A DNA stretch of 54,116 bases from an uncultured Bacteroidales bacterium (GTDB lineage: Bacteria > Bacteroidota > Bacteroidia > Bacteroidales > UBA932). The position numbers and the translations under genes are program-made. Positions 40,229 to 48,901 of the stretch are shown here, one piece after another. Below the pieces are notes generated by a model, which searched no databases, was not told where the DNA came from, and was given only the letters and a program-made list of their open reading frames with translations. Numbering within the stretch: the stretch's first letter is position 1; the number at the start of each line of letters is the position of its first letter. The stretch is from the NCBI GenBank assembly GCA_900318565.1, contig ONLD01000015.1, positions 1 through 54,116 of the forward strand, given 5' to 3'.

Positions 40229-42168
40229 CGGTATGCTTCAAGACCGGAGCGCAGGAAGGCTATGAAATCCTCGACGTCGAGATTGTAGCCGCGCACGGGG
40301 GCAAGCTGGCGGCCGTCGCCGTCAAGCAGCACATAGTTGGGCTGGGCGTTGACCCCGAAACGCTCGCGGACAAGATACGAATTGGCACGGCCGAGGTCTT
40401 TCAGGACCCGGCCGTTTTCCATCGTGACCCAGTCTTCCTCGGCAAGACGGGTCTTGTCGTCGGTGTAGAGGGCCACGAGCACGTATTCATTGCGCAGGAT
40501 TTCCAGCACGCGAGGATCGCTCCAGACCCGCTGCTCCATCTCACGGCAGTTGACGCAGCCGTGTCCGGTGATGTCCACAAAGACCGGCCTGCCAAGCTTT
40601 TTCGAGGCGGCAAGTCCCTCTTCCAGCGTGAAATAGCCATCAAGCGAAAGAGGCATCTTAAGGTCATACTTCTGCCCGGCGGCAGTGGTGCGCGAAGGCG
40701 CCGGCGCGGCGGAAGCGGAGCCCTGACCGAGCACGAAATCCTGGGTCTCGAGCGGCGGCAGGTAACCGGAAAGGGCCTTGAGAGGTGCGCCCCACATACC
40801 CGGAATCATATATACGACGAACGAGAATACGAGTATCACGAGGCCGAGCCGCAGCACCGACAGAGGCTTCTGCTCCGGGTCGTCGTGCGGGAACTTGATT
40901 TTACCGAGAAGATAGAGCCCAAGCAGCGAGAACACCACGATCCAGATTGCCAGATACACTTCCCTGTCAAGCAAGCCCCAGTGGTACGTCTGGTCCGCGA
41001 CGCTCAGGAACTTGAAGCCGAGGGCCACTTCGATGAATCCCAGCACCACCTTGACGCTGTTGAGCCAGGAACCGCTCTTGCCTTTGAGTTTTCCGAGGAG
41101 CGACGGGAAGAGCGCAAGAAGGGTGAAGGGCAAGGCAAACGCAGTCGAAAACGCCAGCATCGTGACCATAGGAGTCCAGAATTCACCTGCCGTGGAGCGG
41201 ATAAGCACGGAGCCCACGATAGGTCCGGTACACGAGAACGACACCAGCACGAGAGTCAGTGCCATAAAGAAAATGCCGGCGAGCCCGCCCTTTTCGGAAT
41301 TCTTGTCGCTCTTGTTGACCAGCGACGAAGGCAGCACTATCTCGAAGGCGCCGAAGAACGACGCGGCGAAAACCATAAAGACCACGAAGAAAATCAAATT
41401 GGGCAGCCAGTGCGTAGCCAGCCAGTTGAAGATGTCCGCAGTGACGGCATCTCCCCCCACGACCCTGGTAATCAAGATGATGATACTGATGGGCACGGTA
41501 TAGAGCAGCACGATGAAGAGCCCGTACATAAATGCCTTGAAACGGCCGGCGGCTGCGGAGCCGGACCCCTTCAGGAAGAAGGACACGGTCATAGGCACCA
41601 TAGGAAATACGCAAGGCGTCAGCAACATAGCAAAGCCCCAGAGTATGGCCTCCAGGATAAGGGCCCACAGAGAGCCGTCCGAAGAAGACTCTTCCTCGGA
41701 GGGGTCGGCGATGGCGCTGCTGTGGCTGCTGTCAAGTGCGGCGCCAAGCGTGAGATTGAACTCCCAATCCTCCGGGCTGGCGCAGGCACCCCCGGTGCAG
41801 GCGAGCCAGGTCACATAGCCGCCCGCTTCCCCGCGATCTTCCGTAAGGCGCAGTTTCTGGCCGAGTTTGAAGGGGCCGTGGAATACCGGCTCACCATCTT
41901 CCAGGACAGGTTCAGTGATGTCGTAAAGGCCGCCTTCCGGCGCGCAGCCGGACAGCTTTTCGAGAGTCAGGCTCGGGGCGGAATACTCGGAAGCCGTACC
42001 GTAAGTATGCCAGCCTTCGGCAGGCTCCCCGGTCAGCACCAGTTCGTAAAGGCCGTCTCCGGCAGGTACGGCTTCGGCGCTCCAGCGCACTGTCACAAGT
42101 CCCTGGGCGGCCGCCACAATGCCCTGTGCGCAGAGCAGCAGGGCGAGAAATATACTCTTCAGTTTCAT
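40225..42168 (-). CDS. DsbD-family thiol:disulfide interchange protein
   Basis: A 647-residue protein carrying reducing power across the inner membrane. After a signal peptide (to about residue 20, MKLKSIFLALLLCAQGIVAA), residues about 21-150 form a DsbD-alpha-like periplasmic domain. About eight helices at 165-480 include the cytochrome-c-biogenesis core (LTPCVFPMVPMTVSFFLKG, with Cys and Pro, and SFSCTGPIVGSVL, with the second Cys). The C-terminal thioredoxin domain has HGCVNCREME (C-x-x-C) at about 545. All parts for electron relay are present. A near-consensus TATCTTTA box lies upstream on the minus strand. Targets may be other Dsb or Ccs proteins. Confidence 0.92.
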   Translation of the reverse strand: MKLKSIFLALLLCAQGIVAAAQGLVTVRWSAEAVPAGDGLYELVLTGEPAEGWHTYGTASEYSAPSLTLEKLSGCAPEGGLYDITEPVLEDGEPVFHGPFKLGQKLRLTEDRGEAGGYVTWLACTGGACASPEDWEFNLTLGAALDSSHSSAIADPSEEESSSDGSLWALILEAILWGFAMLLTPCVFPMVPMTVSFFLKGSGSAAAGRFKAFMYGLFIVLLYTVPISIIILITRVVGGDAVTADIFNWLATHWLPNLIFFVVFMVFAASFFGAFEIVLPSSLVNKSDKNSEKGGLAGIFFMALTLVLVSFSCTGPIVGSVLIRSTAGEFWTPMVTMLAFSTAFALPFTLLALFPSLLGKLKGKSGSWLNSVKVVLGFIEVALGFKFLSVADQTYHWGLLDREVYLAIWIVVFSLLGLYLLGKIKFPHDDPEQKPLSVLRLGLVILVFSFVVYMIPGMWGAPLKALSGYLPPLETQDFVLGQGSASAAPAPSRTTAAGQKYDLKMPLSLDGYFTLEEGLAASKKLGRPVFVDITGHGCVNCREMEQRVWSDPRVLEILRNEYVLVALYTDDKTRLAEEDWVTMENGRVLKDLGRANSYLVRERFGVNAQPNYVLLDGDGRQLAPVRGYNLDVEDFIAFLRSGLEAYR

Positions 42169-42297
42169 ATCAAATTGTTACAAGTCGTAAAGATAAACAT
42201 CTTTTTCGACTTTTCACTCCTTGATTCCCAGATAGCTGGACGGGCAGCCTCCCCTTTATGTTAGTTTTCGATGCTGCGCAGGTTCCTGCAAAATGAC

Positions 42298-42305
42298 TAT
42301 ATTTG
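42298..42305 (+). promoter_or_regulatory. -7 box (TATATTTG) of the symporter gene
   Basis: The box lies 8 bp before the ATG at 42314 and downstream of an alternative in-frame ATG at 42293. It therefore fixes the start at 42314. Confidence 0.7.
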
Positions 42306-42313
42306 CATTCCGA

Positions 42314-43771
42314 ATGAGTCCGCTTACTATCATACTGACGATTCTGGCTTATTTCGCCCTGCTCCTTGGCGTTTCGCTCATTGCTTCGCGCGGGAGCTCA
42401 GGCGCGTCCGACTTCTTCAACGGAGGCCGCAAGGCTCCCTGGTGGGTGGTCGCCATCGCTATGATAGGAGCCCCGATGTCGGGAGTCACCTTCGTGTCCG
42501 TGCCCGGTATGGTGGGCACCGGAGGAGCCGCAATGAGCTATATGCAGATGGTGCTGGGCTTCTTCGTGGGCTATCTCTTCATCGCCTTCGTGCTTACCCC
42601 GGTGTTTTTCCGCAAGAACCTCGTCTCCATCTACCAGTATCTCGACGATCGCTTCGGAGTGACGACGCACAAGACCGGAGCCTGGTTCTTCTTCATTTCC
42701 AAGGTCTTGGGGGCATCAGTGCGGCTCTTCCTGGTGTGCGCGACCCTGCAGCTTATGGTATTCAGCCCGCTCGGACTGCCGTTTATCCTGAACGTAGCCC
42801 TAAGCATACTGATAGTGCTCGCCTACACCTACCGCGGAGGTATGAAATCGGTGCTCTGGACCGATATGCTGAAGACTGTATGTATGGTCGTGTCCATAGT
42901 GCTGACCATTATATTTATTGCGCGCGAGCTGGGATTGGACTTCCCTGGCACGGTGCAGGCGGTGAGCGACAGCCCCTTGTCCCGCATCTTCTTCTTTGAC
43001 GACCCCAAGCACCCTCGCTACTTTTGGAAGCAGTTCCTCGCGGGCGCCTTCACCGTCATAGCAATGACCGGCCTCGACCAGGACCTGATGCAGCGGGTGC
43101 TCAGCAGCCGAAACGCGCGCGACTCCCGCAAAAACCTGATTACCAGCGGACTGTTGCAAATCCCCGTGATTTTCCTCTTCCTCTGCCTGGGCGTGCTGCT
43201 CTATGTGTACGCCGGCTCGAAGGGCATCACGCAGACCGGCGACCTGATCTTCCCGGCAGTAGCTACGGGCGGCAGCCTCCCGGCAATAGCAGGCGTACTC
43301 TTCGTGCTCGGACTGGTGTCCTGCGCGTATTCCGCCGGCGGTTCGGCGCTCACTGCCCTGACCACGTCTTTCACCGCCGACATCATAGGCACCGCTGGCA
43401 AGTCCGAAGAAGGCATATCCCGCACCCGCAAGACGGTGCATCTGGCGATGGCGTTGCTGATGGGAGCCGTCATCTACGCATTCTACGTGCTTGACACCCA
43501 GAGCGTCATCGACGCCGTCTATAAGCTGGCGAGCTACACCTACGGCCCCATACTCGGCCTGTTCGCATTCGGACTCTGCTGCAAGAAGCCGGTCCGCGAC
43601 AAGTGGGTGCCGCTTCCGGCCGTCATAGCGCCGGCAGTCTGCTACATCCTGCAAAGCCACTCCGAGCAATGGCTGGGCGGATACCGTTTCGGCTACGAGC
43701 TTCTTCTTGTCAATGCCCTGCTGACGGTGCTGGGGCTTTGCCTGCTGATTAAAAAGGGTCCGCGCAAATGA
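42314..43771 (+). CDS. sodium:solute symporter
   Basis: A 485-residue SSS-family transporter with about 13 helices. Landmarks: FFNGGRKAPWWVVAIAMIGA in helix 2, with the family G-R/K..PWW; YQYLDDRFG; YTYRGGMKSVLWTD; TGLDQDLMQRVLSSRNARDS (typical of the class); and LVSCAYSAGGSALTALTTSF in helix 8, with the Ser/Thr residues that bind Na+. It imports a sugar, sialic acid or another organic solute with sodium; the substrate cannot be told. The start at 42314 follows the promoter box, and the seven codons upstream overlap it. A terminator overlaps the 3' end. Confidence 0.92.
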   Translation: MSPLTIILTILAYFALLLGVSLIASRGSSGASDFFNGGRKAPWWVVAIAMIGAPMSGVTFVSVPGMVGTGGAAMSYMQMVLGFFVGYLFIAFVLTPVFFRKNLVSIYQYLDDRFGVTTHKTGAWFFFISKVLGASVRLFLVCATLQLMVFSPLGLPFILNVALSILIVLAYTYRGGMKSVLWTDMLKTVCMVVSIVLTIIFIARELGLDFPGTVQAVSDSPLSRIFFFDDPKHPRYFWKQFLAGAFTVIAMTGLDQDLMQRVLSSRNARDSRKNLITSGLLQIPVIFLFLCLGVLLYVYAGSKGITQTGDLIFPAVATGGSLPAIAGVLFVLGLVSCAYSAGGSALTALTTSFTADIIGTAGKSEEGISRTRKTVHLAMALLMGAVIYAFYVLDTQSVIDAVYKLASYTYGPILGLFAFGLCCKKPVRDKWVPLPAVIAPAVCYILQSHSEQWLGGYRFGYELLLVNALLTVLGLCLLIKKGPRK

Positions 43772-43796
43772 CTCCCTGCGCGGAAAAATTTTTTGC
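43759..43796 (+). terminator. terminator of the symporter gene
   Basis: TCCGCGCA (43759-43766) pairs with TGCGCGGA (43777-43784), then AAAATTTTTTGC follows. The stop codon lies in the loop. Confidence 0.8.
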
Positions 43797-43808
43797 AAAA
43801 AAATAAAA

Positions 43809-43845
43809 ATATCGCTTGCGATATAAAAAATTATTTCTACCTTTG
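43809..43845 (+). promoter_or_regulatory. promoter with palindromic operator, peroxide-defence operon
   Basis: The palindrome ATATCGC-TT-GCGATAT spans 43809-43824 and covers the -33 TTG (43816-43818). The -7 box TACCTTTG is at 43838-43845, 19 bp away. Half-sites (ACGATAT at about 43854, ACGATAA at about 43872) recur in the leader. The third gene is an OhrR/MarR regulator, so this is the likely autoregulatory site; that link is inferred. Confidence 0.7.
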
Positions 43846-43882
43846 TGTCGTGAACGATATAAATTAATAAAACGATAATACA

Positions 43883-44338
43883 ATGGACAAACAGAAATCA
43901 ATTCAGGTGCTTCAGGCTTACGCTACCGGCCTCGCCGCGCAGTCGCTTCAGCACAAAGTAGAAAGCAAAATTTTCGCAGACAAAGGGTATAGCAAACTCG
44001 GAGAGAAATATGCCGGGCACGCCGAAGAAGAAATGGGCTGGGTGGACAAATTCATCGAGCGCATCCTCGACCTGGGCGGAAGCCCCAAGGTAGATGCCGC
44101 TCCCGCAATGCCCACTACCGCCGACCCCGTGGCCTACATCAAGGCCGACCTTGCAGTCTCCGTGGAGCAGGTGCCCATCCTTATGCAGGTCACCAAATCC
44201 CTGGAAGACGACTTCAAGACCTACGACATTCTCAGAGCCTACGCTCTCGACGAGGAGGAGGATATGTATTGGAGCGAGCAGCAGCTGGACCTCATCGAGG
44301 AAATCGGTCTCCAGAACTGGCTCACCAAACAACTCTAA
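43883..44338 (+). CDS. bacterioferritin/ferritin-like protein
   Basis: A 151-residue four-helix protein of the ferritin-like superfamily. It has HKVESKIFADKGYSKLGEKY, AGHAEEEMGW (E-x-x-H-like, helix 2) and later DILRAYALDEEEDMYWSEQQ (E-x-x-E-like, helix 4), which supply a diiron centre. GWVDKFIERILDLGGSPKVD is typical of bacterioferritin helix 2 and the following loop. No clear haem-binding Met is assigned. It stores or detoxifies iron in the cytoplasm, or acts as a Dps-like or peroxide-scavenging protein. It is the first gene of an operon with a glutathione peroxidase and an OhrR-like regulator. Confidence 0.85.
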   Translation: MDKQKSIQVLQAYATGLAAQSLQHKVESKIFADKGYSKLGEKYAGHAEEEMGWVDKFIERILDLGGSPKVDAAPAMPTTADPVAYIKADLAVSVEQVPILMQVTKSLEDDFKTYDILRAYALDEEEDMYWSEQQLDLIEEIGLQNWLTKQL

Positions 44339-44342
44339 ATCA

Positions 44343-44894
44343 ATGAAATCAATTTATCTTGCGCTGCTCGGGGCTATGCTTCTCGCTATGCCCCTCGGCG
44401 CACAAAACAAAAAAGCTATGGCTACGATTTATGACTATAAAGCCCTCAACAACAAGGGTATCGAAGTGGACTTCAGCCAGTACGAAGGCAAGGTCCTGAT
44501 GATTGTCAACACCGCTTCCAAGTGCGGATTCACCCCTCAGTACGACGGCCTCGAGGCCCTCTACAAGAAGTACCAGGACCAGGGTCTGGTCATCGTGGGC
44601 TTCCCTTGCGACCAGTTCGCACACCAGGAGCCCGGCAGCGATGAGGAGATCGCGGAGTTCTGCCGCCTCAACCACGGCGTGACCTTCCCCTTGATGAGCA
44701 AGATTGAAGTCAACGGCGACGGCGCCCACCCTATCTACAAGTATCTCAAGAGTGCCGCCAAGGGCACTTTCGGCAGCGCCATCAAGTGGAATTTCACCAA
44801 GTTCCTCATCTCCCGCGACGGCAAGACCGTAAAGCGCTACGCCCCCACCGTGACTCCTGAAAAGATGGAGAAAGACATACAGGAGATGCTCTGA
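44343..44894 (+). CDS. glutathione peroxidase family protein, predicted exported
   Basis: A 183-residue thiol peroxidase of the glutathione peroxidase family. Catalytic Cys61 lies in VNTASKCGFTPQY; GFPCDQFAHQEPG holds the second Cys and the Gln; IKWNFTKFLI contributes the Trp and Asn. It reduces peroxides with thioredoxin-type donors. Residues 1-21 (MKSIYLALLGAMLLAMPLGA) are a signal peptide, so it is predicted periplasmic, unlike most bacterial members. A cytoplasmic form from the internal Met26 (MATIYDYKA) is possible. The start lies 4 bp after the ferritin stop. Confidence 0.92.
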   Translation: MKSIYLALLGAMLLAMPLGAQNKKAMATIYDYKALNNKGIEVDFSQYEGKVLMIVNTASKCGFTPQYDGLEALYKKYQDQGLVIVGFPCDQFAHQEPGSDEEIAEFCRLNHGVTFPLMSKIEVNGDGAHPIYKYLKSAAKGTFGSAIKWNFTKFLISRDGKTVKRYAPTVTPEKMEKDIQEML

Positions 44895-45331
44895 TGCTGC
44901 CGCAGTTCCAACTTGACAATCAGTTGTGCTTCCGTCTGTACAGCGCCTCGCGCCTGCTCACCCAAGCCTACCATCCGCTGCTCGCTCCCTACGGCCTGAC
45001 TTACCCGCAGTACCTCGTGATGCTGGTGCTATGGGAGCAGGATTCGCAGAAAGTCAACGACATAGCGAAGAGACTGCTGCTGGAGACCAACACCGTGACG
45101 CCCCTTCTCAAGCGTATGGAACAGGAAGGGCTGGTACGGAGAAGCAAGAGCGCGGAAGACGCCCGGCAGGTCCTTGTGCAGCTCACCCCGAAGGGCCGGG
45201 AAATGGAGAAAGAACTCTCCGACATCCCGATGCGGGTCGCAGGAGCGGTAAGCTGCGCGAGCTTGACGCCCGAGACTGTCCCCCAGCTGTTCAGAATGCT
45301 GGACGATATGATTGAAAAGCTTAAAGATTAA
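44894..45331 (+). CDS. OhrR-like MarR-family regulator
   Basis: A 145-residue MarR-family winged-helix protein. The reactive Cys of OhrR is kept in LDNQLCFRLYSASR (Cys12), and the two Tyr that help sense peroxides are seen in the next helix region (AYHPLL, YGLTYPQYLVML). Recognition helix and wing: LLLETNTVTPLLKRMEQEG and RRSKSAEDARQVLVQLT. It should repress the operon until organic peroxide oxidises the Cys. The start overlaps the peroxidase stop (TGATG). The candidate operator is the palindrome at 43809-43824. Confidence 0.9.
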   Translation: MLPQFQLDNQLCFRLYSASRLLTQAYHPLLAPYGLTYPQYLVMLVLWEQDSQKVNDIAKRLLLETNTVTPLLKRMEQEGLVRRSKSAEDARQVLVQLTPKGREMEKELSDIPMRVAGAVSCASLTPETVPQLFRMLDDMIEKLKD

Positions 45332-45342
45332 AAAGATTAAGA

Positions 45343-46503
45343 TTAACGCCCGGCGGCCTTGAGGCTGTCGGGTTTTTCTTTGTCCAGCCTGCCCAGGCGG
45401 GCATTGAGCACGGCGATTGAATCCCGCAGCTTTGCGATGGTCTGGTTGAGACGTTCCACCTGTTTGTCGGAATGTTCCAGCAGACTGCGCACGATTTCGG
45501 ATTCGGAGACGGTCTCGCTGCTGTTGACGGCATCCTCGCGGAATACTATCTGGCTGCGCGTAATTCCGTATTTTTCAGCGTCTTCATAAAGCCTTTCCTT
45601 GTCGGCCGTGGTAAGTTTCTCTCCTGCCATATACAGGACCACGCTGGGAGGATTGGAAGTGTTGTCAACCGAATAATCATAGATGAAGCCGCGGCCTATG
45701 GACTTGTTGTCCTCCACGACGCGGGAAGCGTGGATTTTGAAATTGCTCTCCTGCACGATACGTATCGCAGAGAGCACGCTGGGCACGATGATAAGCAGCA
45801 GAATCACGGACACGGCCCTGCCGGTCAGGCGGGTACGGCGCCCTTCCACCTCCTGCACGACAGGATATTTAAGGTACTTCACGGCCACGAAAGTCGCAAG
45901 AGCGATGAAGATGCTGTTGATCATAAAAAGATAGAACGCCCCGAGGATATACGACAGGTTGCCTATCGATATGCCATAGCCTACGGTGCAGAGGGGCGGC
46001 ATCAGGGCCGTCGCGATAGCCACGCCGGAGAGCACGGTGCCTTTCTCCTTGCGGGAATTCTCCAGTATCCCGGCGAAGCCGCCGAAGAGGGCGATGAGCA
46101 CGTCGTAAATCGTGGGATTGGTCCTCGCGAGGAGCTCCGTGGGATGCTCCAGGTTAAGGGGGCTGAGGAGAAAGTAAATCGCCGAAGCCAGGATACTTAT
46201 CACCACCATCACCGCAAAGTTGCGCAGCGAATCTTTGAGCAGCTGCATATCCTGCACCCCGAGGCTGAAGCCGAATCCCAGGATGGGAGCCATCACCGGG
46301 GAGATAAGCATAGCGCCGATGATGACCGGAATCGAGTTCACGTTCAGGCCTACGGACGCGATGATAATGGCGCAGGCGAGGATGAAAACCGTCGGGCCCT
46401 TGAAATAAATATTCTTCCGTATCGAGGCGCTGGCCCCCTCAAGGTCCACATAATCCGAGAGGCTCACCAGAGACCTGAAAAAATCTTTTACTTTTTCGTT
46501 CAT
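45343..46503 (-). CDS. DUF389-family membrane protein
   Basis: A 386-residue protein. About six helices span 35-235 and match the DUF389/TIGR00341 core (GLNVNSIPVIIGAMLISPVM, the signature; GVQDMQLLKDSL; ALMPPLCTVGYGI). A beta-rich soluble region follows, then a C-terminal coiled coil at about 340-380 (SDKQVERLNQTIAKLRDSIA). Function is unknown. The start at 46503 lies 3 bp after a perfect promoter, whereas the frame extended to 46554 would run through it, so the mRNA is probably leaderless. Confidence 0.92.
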   Translation of the reverse strand: MNEKVKDFFRSLVSLSDYVDLEGASASIRKNIYFKGPTVFILACAIIIASVGLNVNSIPVIIGAMLISPVMAPILGFGFSLGVQDMQLLKDSLRNFAVMVVISILASAIYFLLSPLNLEHPTELLARTNPTIYDVLIALFGGFAGILENSRKEKGTVLSGVAIATALMPPLCTVGYGISIGNLSYILGAFYLFMINSIFIALATFVAVKYLKYPVVQEVEGRRTRLTGRAVSVILLLIIVPSVLSAIRIVQESNFKIHASRVVEDNKSIGRGFIYDYSVDNTSNPPSVVLYMAGEKLTTADKERLYEDAEKYGITRSQIVFREDAVNSSETVSESEIVRSLLEHSDKQVERLNQTIAKLRDSIAVLNARLGRLDKEKPDSLKAAGR

Positions 46504-46506
46504 ATC

Positions 46507-46538
46507 CAAAGGTAAAAATTTACCGGATAATACACAAA
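46507..46538 (-). promoter_or_regulatory. promoter, TTTG-20-TACCTTTG, leaderless, with palindrome
   Basis: On the minus strand TTTG (46535-46538) and TACCTTTG (46507-46514) are 20 bp apart, and the ATG begins 3 bp further. GGTAAA-AA-TTTACC (46511-46524) is a palindrome overlapping the -7 box and might bind a regulator. Confidence 0.75.
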
Positions 46539-46543
46539 AAAAG

Positions 46544-46551
46544 TATCTTTG
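46544..46551 (+). promoter_or_regulatory. -7 box (TATCTTTG), leaderless
   Basis: The box ends 4 bp before the GTG start at 46556. It is back to back with the DUF389 promoter. Confidence 0.65.
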
Positions 46552-46555
46552 CACC

Positions 46556-47221
46556 GTGAAACGATTTTATACCGCAGCCCTGATGCTGCTTCTGTTCCTT
46601 GCCTCCTGCAGCCGCAGCCCTGAGGCGCTCCGCACCGGCGACCTGGTGTTCGTCGGCATTCCGATGACCTACACCATAGGCGATGATTCTATGGCCGACG
46701 CTATAGGCGCCGCAACCGGAGGCGACTCCCTCAACATCATCCACACGGCAATCGCAGAGGTCAGCGCCGACTCCGTCTGGATTATCGACGCCACGCTCCG
46801 CCGCGGAGTGGACCGTCATCCGCTCGACACCTTCCTGTGCGACTTCACCCTCAAGGACGGCAGCCTGCCGAGGTTCATCGTGATGCGGCTCAAGGACGAT
46901 ACGCAAGCCCGGGAGTACGTAGAAAATGCCAAGCGCTACCTCGGGCTCAAGTACAACAATGCGTTCATCCCCTGCGACACGGCCAAATACTGCACCGAGC
47001 TCGTGCGTGACAGCTACATCCATTCCGACGGCTCGCACATATTCAGACAGGTGCCGATGAATTTCAAGGCTCCAGACGGCACTATGCCCCGCTACTGGGA
47101 GGAACTGTTCGCCATCCTGGGCACCGACGTGCCGCAGGATGAGCCCGGCACAAATCCTAACCAGATTATGCACGAAGCGGCTCTGGAGAGAGTCGATATC
47201 GACATCACGGCCGGACGCTGA
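46556..47221 (+). CDS. YiiX/permuted papain-like lipoprotein
   Basis: A 221-residue lipoprotein (MKRFYTAALMLLLFLASC). The mature part matches the YiiX/YebB type of permuted NlpC/P60-papain fold (PF05708): TGDLVFVG at the start, IIHTAIAEV with the catalytic His, then LKYNNAFIP and KYCTELVRDSY with the Cys. It probably cuts peptides or amide bonds in the envelope. The start codon is GTG and lies 4 bp after a TATCTTTG box, so the transcript is probably leaderless. It stands alone, convergent with the HhH gene. Confidence 0.85.
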   Translation: MKRFYTAALMLLLFLASCSRSPEALRTGDLVFVGIPMTYTIGDDSMADAIGAATGGDSLNIIHTAIAEVSADSVWIIDATLRRGVDRHPLDTFLCDFTLKDGSLPRFIVMRLKDDTQAREYVENAKRYLGLKYNNAFIPCDTAKYCTELVRDSYIHSDGSHIFRQVPMNFKAPDGTMPRYWEELFAILGTDVPQDEPGTNPNQIMHEAALERVDIDITAGR

Positions 47222-47226
47222 ACCCT

Positions 47227-48135
47227 TCAGGGAGCCGCCACGACGCAGCGCAGCAGCCTCGACGCATCTTCTTCCGGCAGAATACCCGCCCCCGCAATCG
47301 TCTCGAGAGTCCACTGCTCCCGCGGCGTATGCTCCCGCAGCAGCACGATGGAATGTGCCGCCTGGCGCGTGCGTATGTAGGGATGCAGCCGCAGACTGTC
47401 TTCAGGCAGGCTCCAGATACGGAATGGCTCCCGGGGCCGCGAGCAGCAGATAAGGTCGCTGAGGCCGTCGTACTTTTCCCGGTCGAAATGGTAGATGTCC
47501 ATCAACTGCTCGGGGTATGAATAGCCGCCCAGGCGCGCCCTGTACTCCACCATCTTCGCTGCAAAATAAGGCCCTATGCCGGGCAGGGCGTCAAACGCCG
47601 CCGAATCCGCGCGGTTTATGTCCGTCCTGGGAATATCGATGTATTTCTCAAGGCGCTTGAACACCGAATCCGACACCACGTAAGACTTCGCGAAATCCGA
47701 AGGCCGGCGGAAGCGTCCTCCCTTCTGCCTGTAATTATCGATTGCACGGGCCTGCTTCTCGCTGAATCCCAGGCGCATAAGATCTTCAAGGCTCACGGTG
47801 TTGGGATTGAAGCGAAAACTTTCCACTCTCCTGCTCCGGGCTCTTTCCTGCCGGACGGGAGCGCTGTGCGGAGCATTCCTCCGCACCGCCGGAGGCGCGG
47901 CTTCCGGGGATGCGCCGGCCTGGTCCGGATAAGAGGCCAGCAGCCGCGAGGCCACTCCGGGGTCCACGACATATACCGTGTCCGGGTGATCCCGGATTGC
48001 GGCAATGCGCAACTGGGCCGCCCTGTGCACGAACAGGGCCGACTGATAACCGATGATAAGGAATGCCAGGGCGATGCCGCCCGCTTTGAATACCGTGCCG
48101 GAGGGGCCGCTATCCTTGTCTTTCTTCTTCTCCAT
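47227..48135 (-). CDS. ComEA-like helix-hairpin-helix protein
   Basis: A 302-residue protein with one N-terminal membrane helix (about 17-35, GGIALAFLIIGYQSALFV), a variable linker, and two or three HhH units: FRFNPNTVSLEDLMRLGFSE at about 105-125, DINRADSAAFDALPGIGPYF at about 172-192 (the classic LPGIG), and a final ETIAGAGILPEEDA at about 275. ComEA-type proteins bind DNA outside the membrane during uptake. The start lies inside the 3' end of rsmI with a 26-bp overlap. No other competence gene is in the window. Confidence 0.82.
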   Translation of the reverse strand: MEKKKDKDSGPSGTVFKAGGIALAFLIIGYQSALFVHRAAQLRIAAIRDHPDTVYVVDPGVASRLLASYPDQAGASPEAAPPAVRRNAPHSAPVRQERARSRRVESFRFNPNTVSLEDLMRLGFSEKQARAIDNYRQKGGRFRRPSDFAKSYVVSDSVFKRLEKYIDIPRTDINRADSAAFDALPGIGPYFAAKMVEYRARLGGYSYPEQLMDIYHFDREKYDGLSDLICCSRPREPFRIWSLPEDSLRLHPYIRTRQAAHSIVLLREHTPREQWTLETIAGAGILPEEDASRLLRCVVAAP

Positions 48136-48859
48136 CGCCTCTCTCCTCCTTGTACTTGTTGCGGTGCTCCCGGTGCCCTTCGGAGGGCTTTCCGGCCACG
48201 ACGATTACAATTTCCCCCTTGGGCTCGCAGGCCCTGAAATGAGCGAGCACTTCCGCGAGGCTGCCCCGCACGTGCTCTTCGTGCAGTTTGGAAATCTCCC
48301 TTGCCACGGAGCATTCCCGCTCCGGGCCGAAGACGGCCGCAAACTGCTCCAGCGTCCCTGTAAGACGCCTTGGTGATTCATAGAATATCATAGTCCTTGT
48401 CTCTTGGTTAAGTGAGTTCAGAAGTGTCTGCCGGCCCTTTTTCAGCGGCAGGAAGCCCTCGAAGCAGAATCGGTCGCAGGGCAGGCCGGAAGAGACGAGT
48501 GCAGGTATGCAGGCGGTAGCGCCCGGAAGTGTCTGCACTTCAATGCCTTCGCGCGCGCATTCCCTTGCAAGCAGGAAGCCCGGGTCCGAGATTCCGGGAG
48601 TGCCGGCATCGCTGACGAGGGCAACGGAGAGCCCCTGCAGGAGTTTCTCGCGTATCATCCCGACGGTCTGGTGCTCGTTGAACTTGTGGTGGCTCAGCAG
48701 CTTGCCCTTGATACCGTAGTGCTGGAAGAGCACAGCGCTGGTGCGGGTGTCTTCGGCAAGGATAAGATCAGCCTCCTTCAGCACGGAAAGGGCCCTGAGG
48801 GTGATGTCTTCCAAATTGCCTACCGGCGTCGGAACTATGTAGAGAATACCGCTGGGCAT
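48110..48859 (-). CDS. rsmI: 16S rRNA (cytidine1402-2'-O)-methyltransferase RsmI
   Basis: A 249-residue SAM-dependent methyltransferase of the tetrapyrrole methylase fold. Signatures: [19 protein letters not shown] at the N-terminus, [36 protein letters not shown] and FYESPRRL. It methylates C1402 of 16S rRNA. I start at 48859 ([12 protein letters not shown]); the longer frame would overlap the tdk promoter. The C-terminal ~25 residues are charged and low in complexity, coded in the overlap with the HhH gene. Confidence 0.95.
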   Translation of the reverse strand: MPSGILYIVPTPVGNLEDITLRALSVLKEADLILAEDTRTSAVLFQHYGIKGKLLSHHKFNEHQTVGMIREKLLQGLSVALVSDAGTPGISDPGFLLARECAREGIEVQTLPGATACIPALVSSGLPCDRFCFEGFLPLKKGRQTLLNSLNQETRTMIFYESPRRLTGTLEQFAAVFGPERECSVAREISKLHEEHVRGSLAEVLAHFRACEPKGEIVIVVAGKPSEGHREHRNKYKEERGDGEEERQG

Positions 48860-48874
48860 ATCACAAGTTTTTCT

Positions 48875-48882
48875 TATATTTG
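48875..48882 (+). promoter_or_regulatory. -7 box (TATATTTG) of tdk
   Basis: The box lies 19 bp before the ATG at 48902. It excludes the longer in-frame start upstream, which would overlap rsmI. Confidence 0.65.
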
Positions 48883-48901
48883 TCTCCACAAAGCTACGCA
48901 A

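Noticed and set aside
40063..42264. Very long open frame antisense to the DsbD gene
   Set aside because: It is rich in His, Arg and Glu with no domain, and the opposite strand codes a complete DsbD with all motifs. GC-rich codon bias keeps the antisense frame open.
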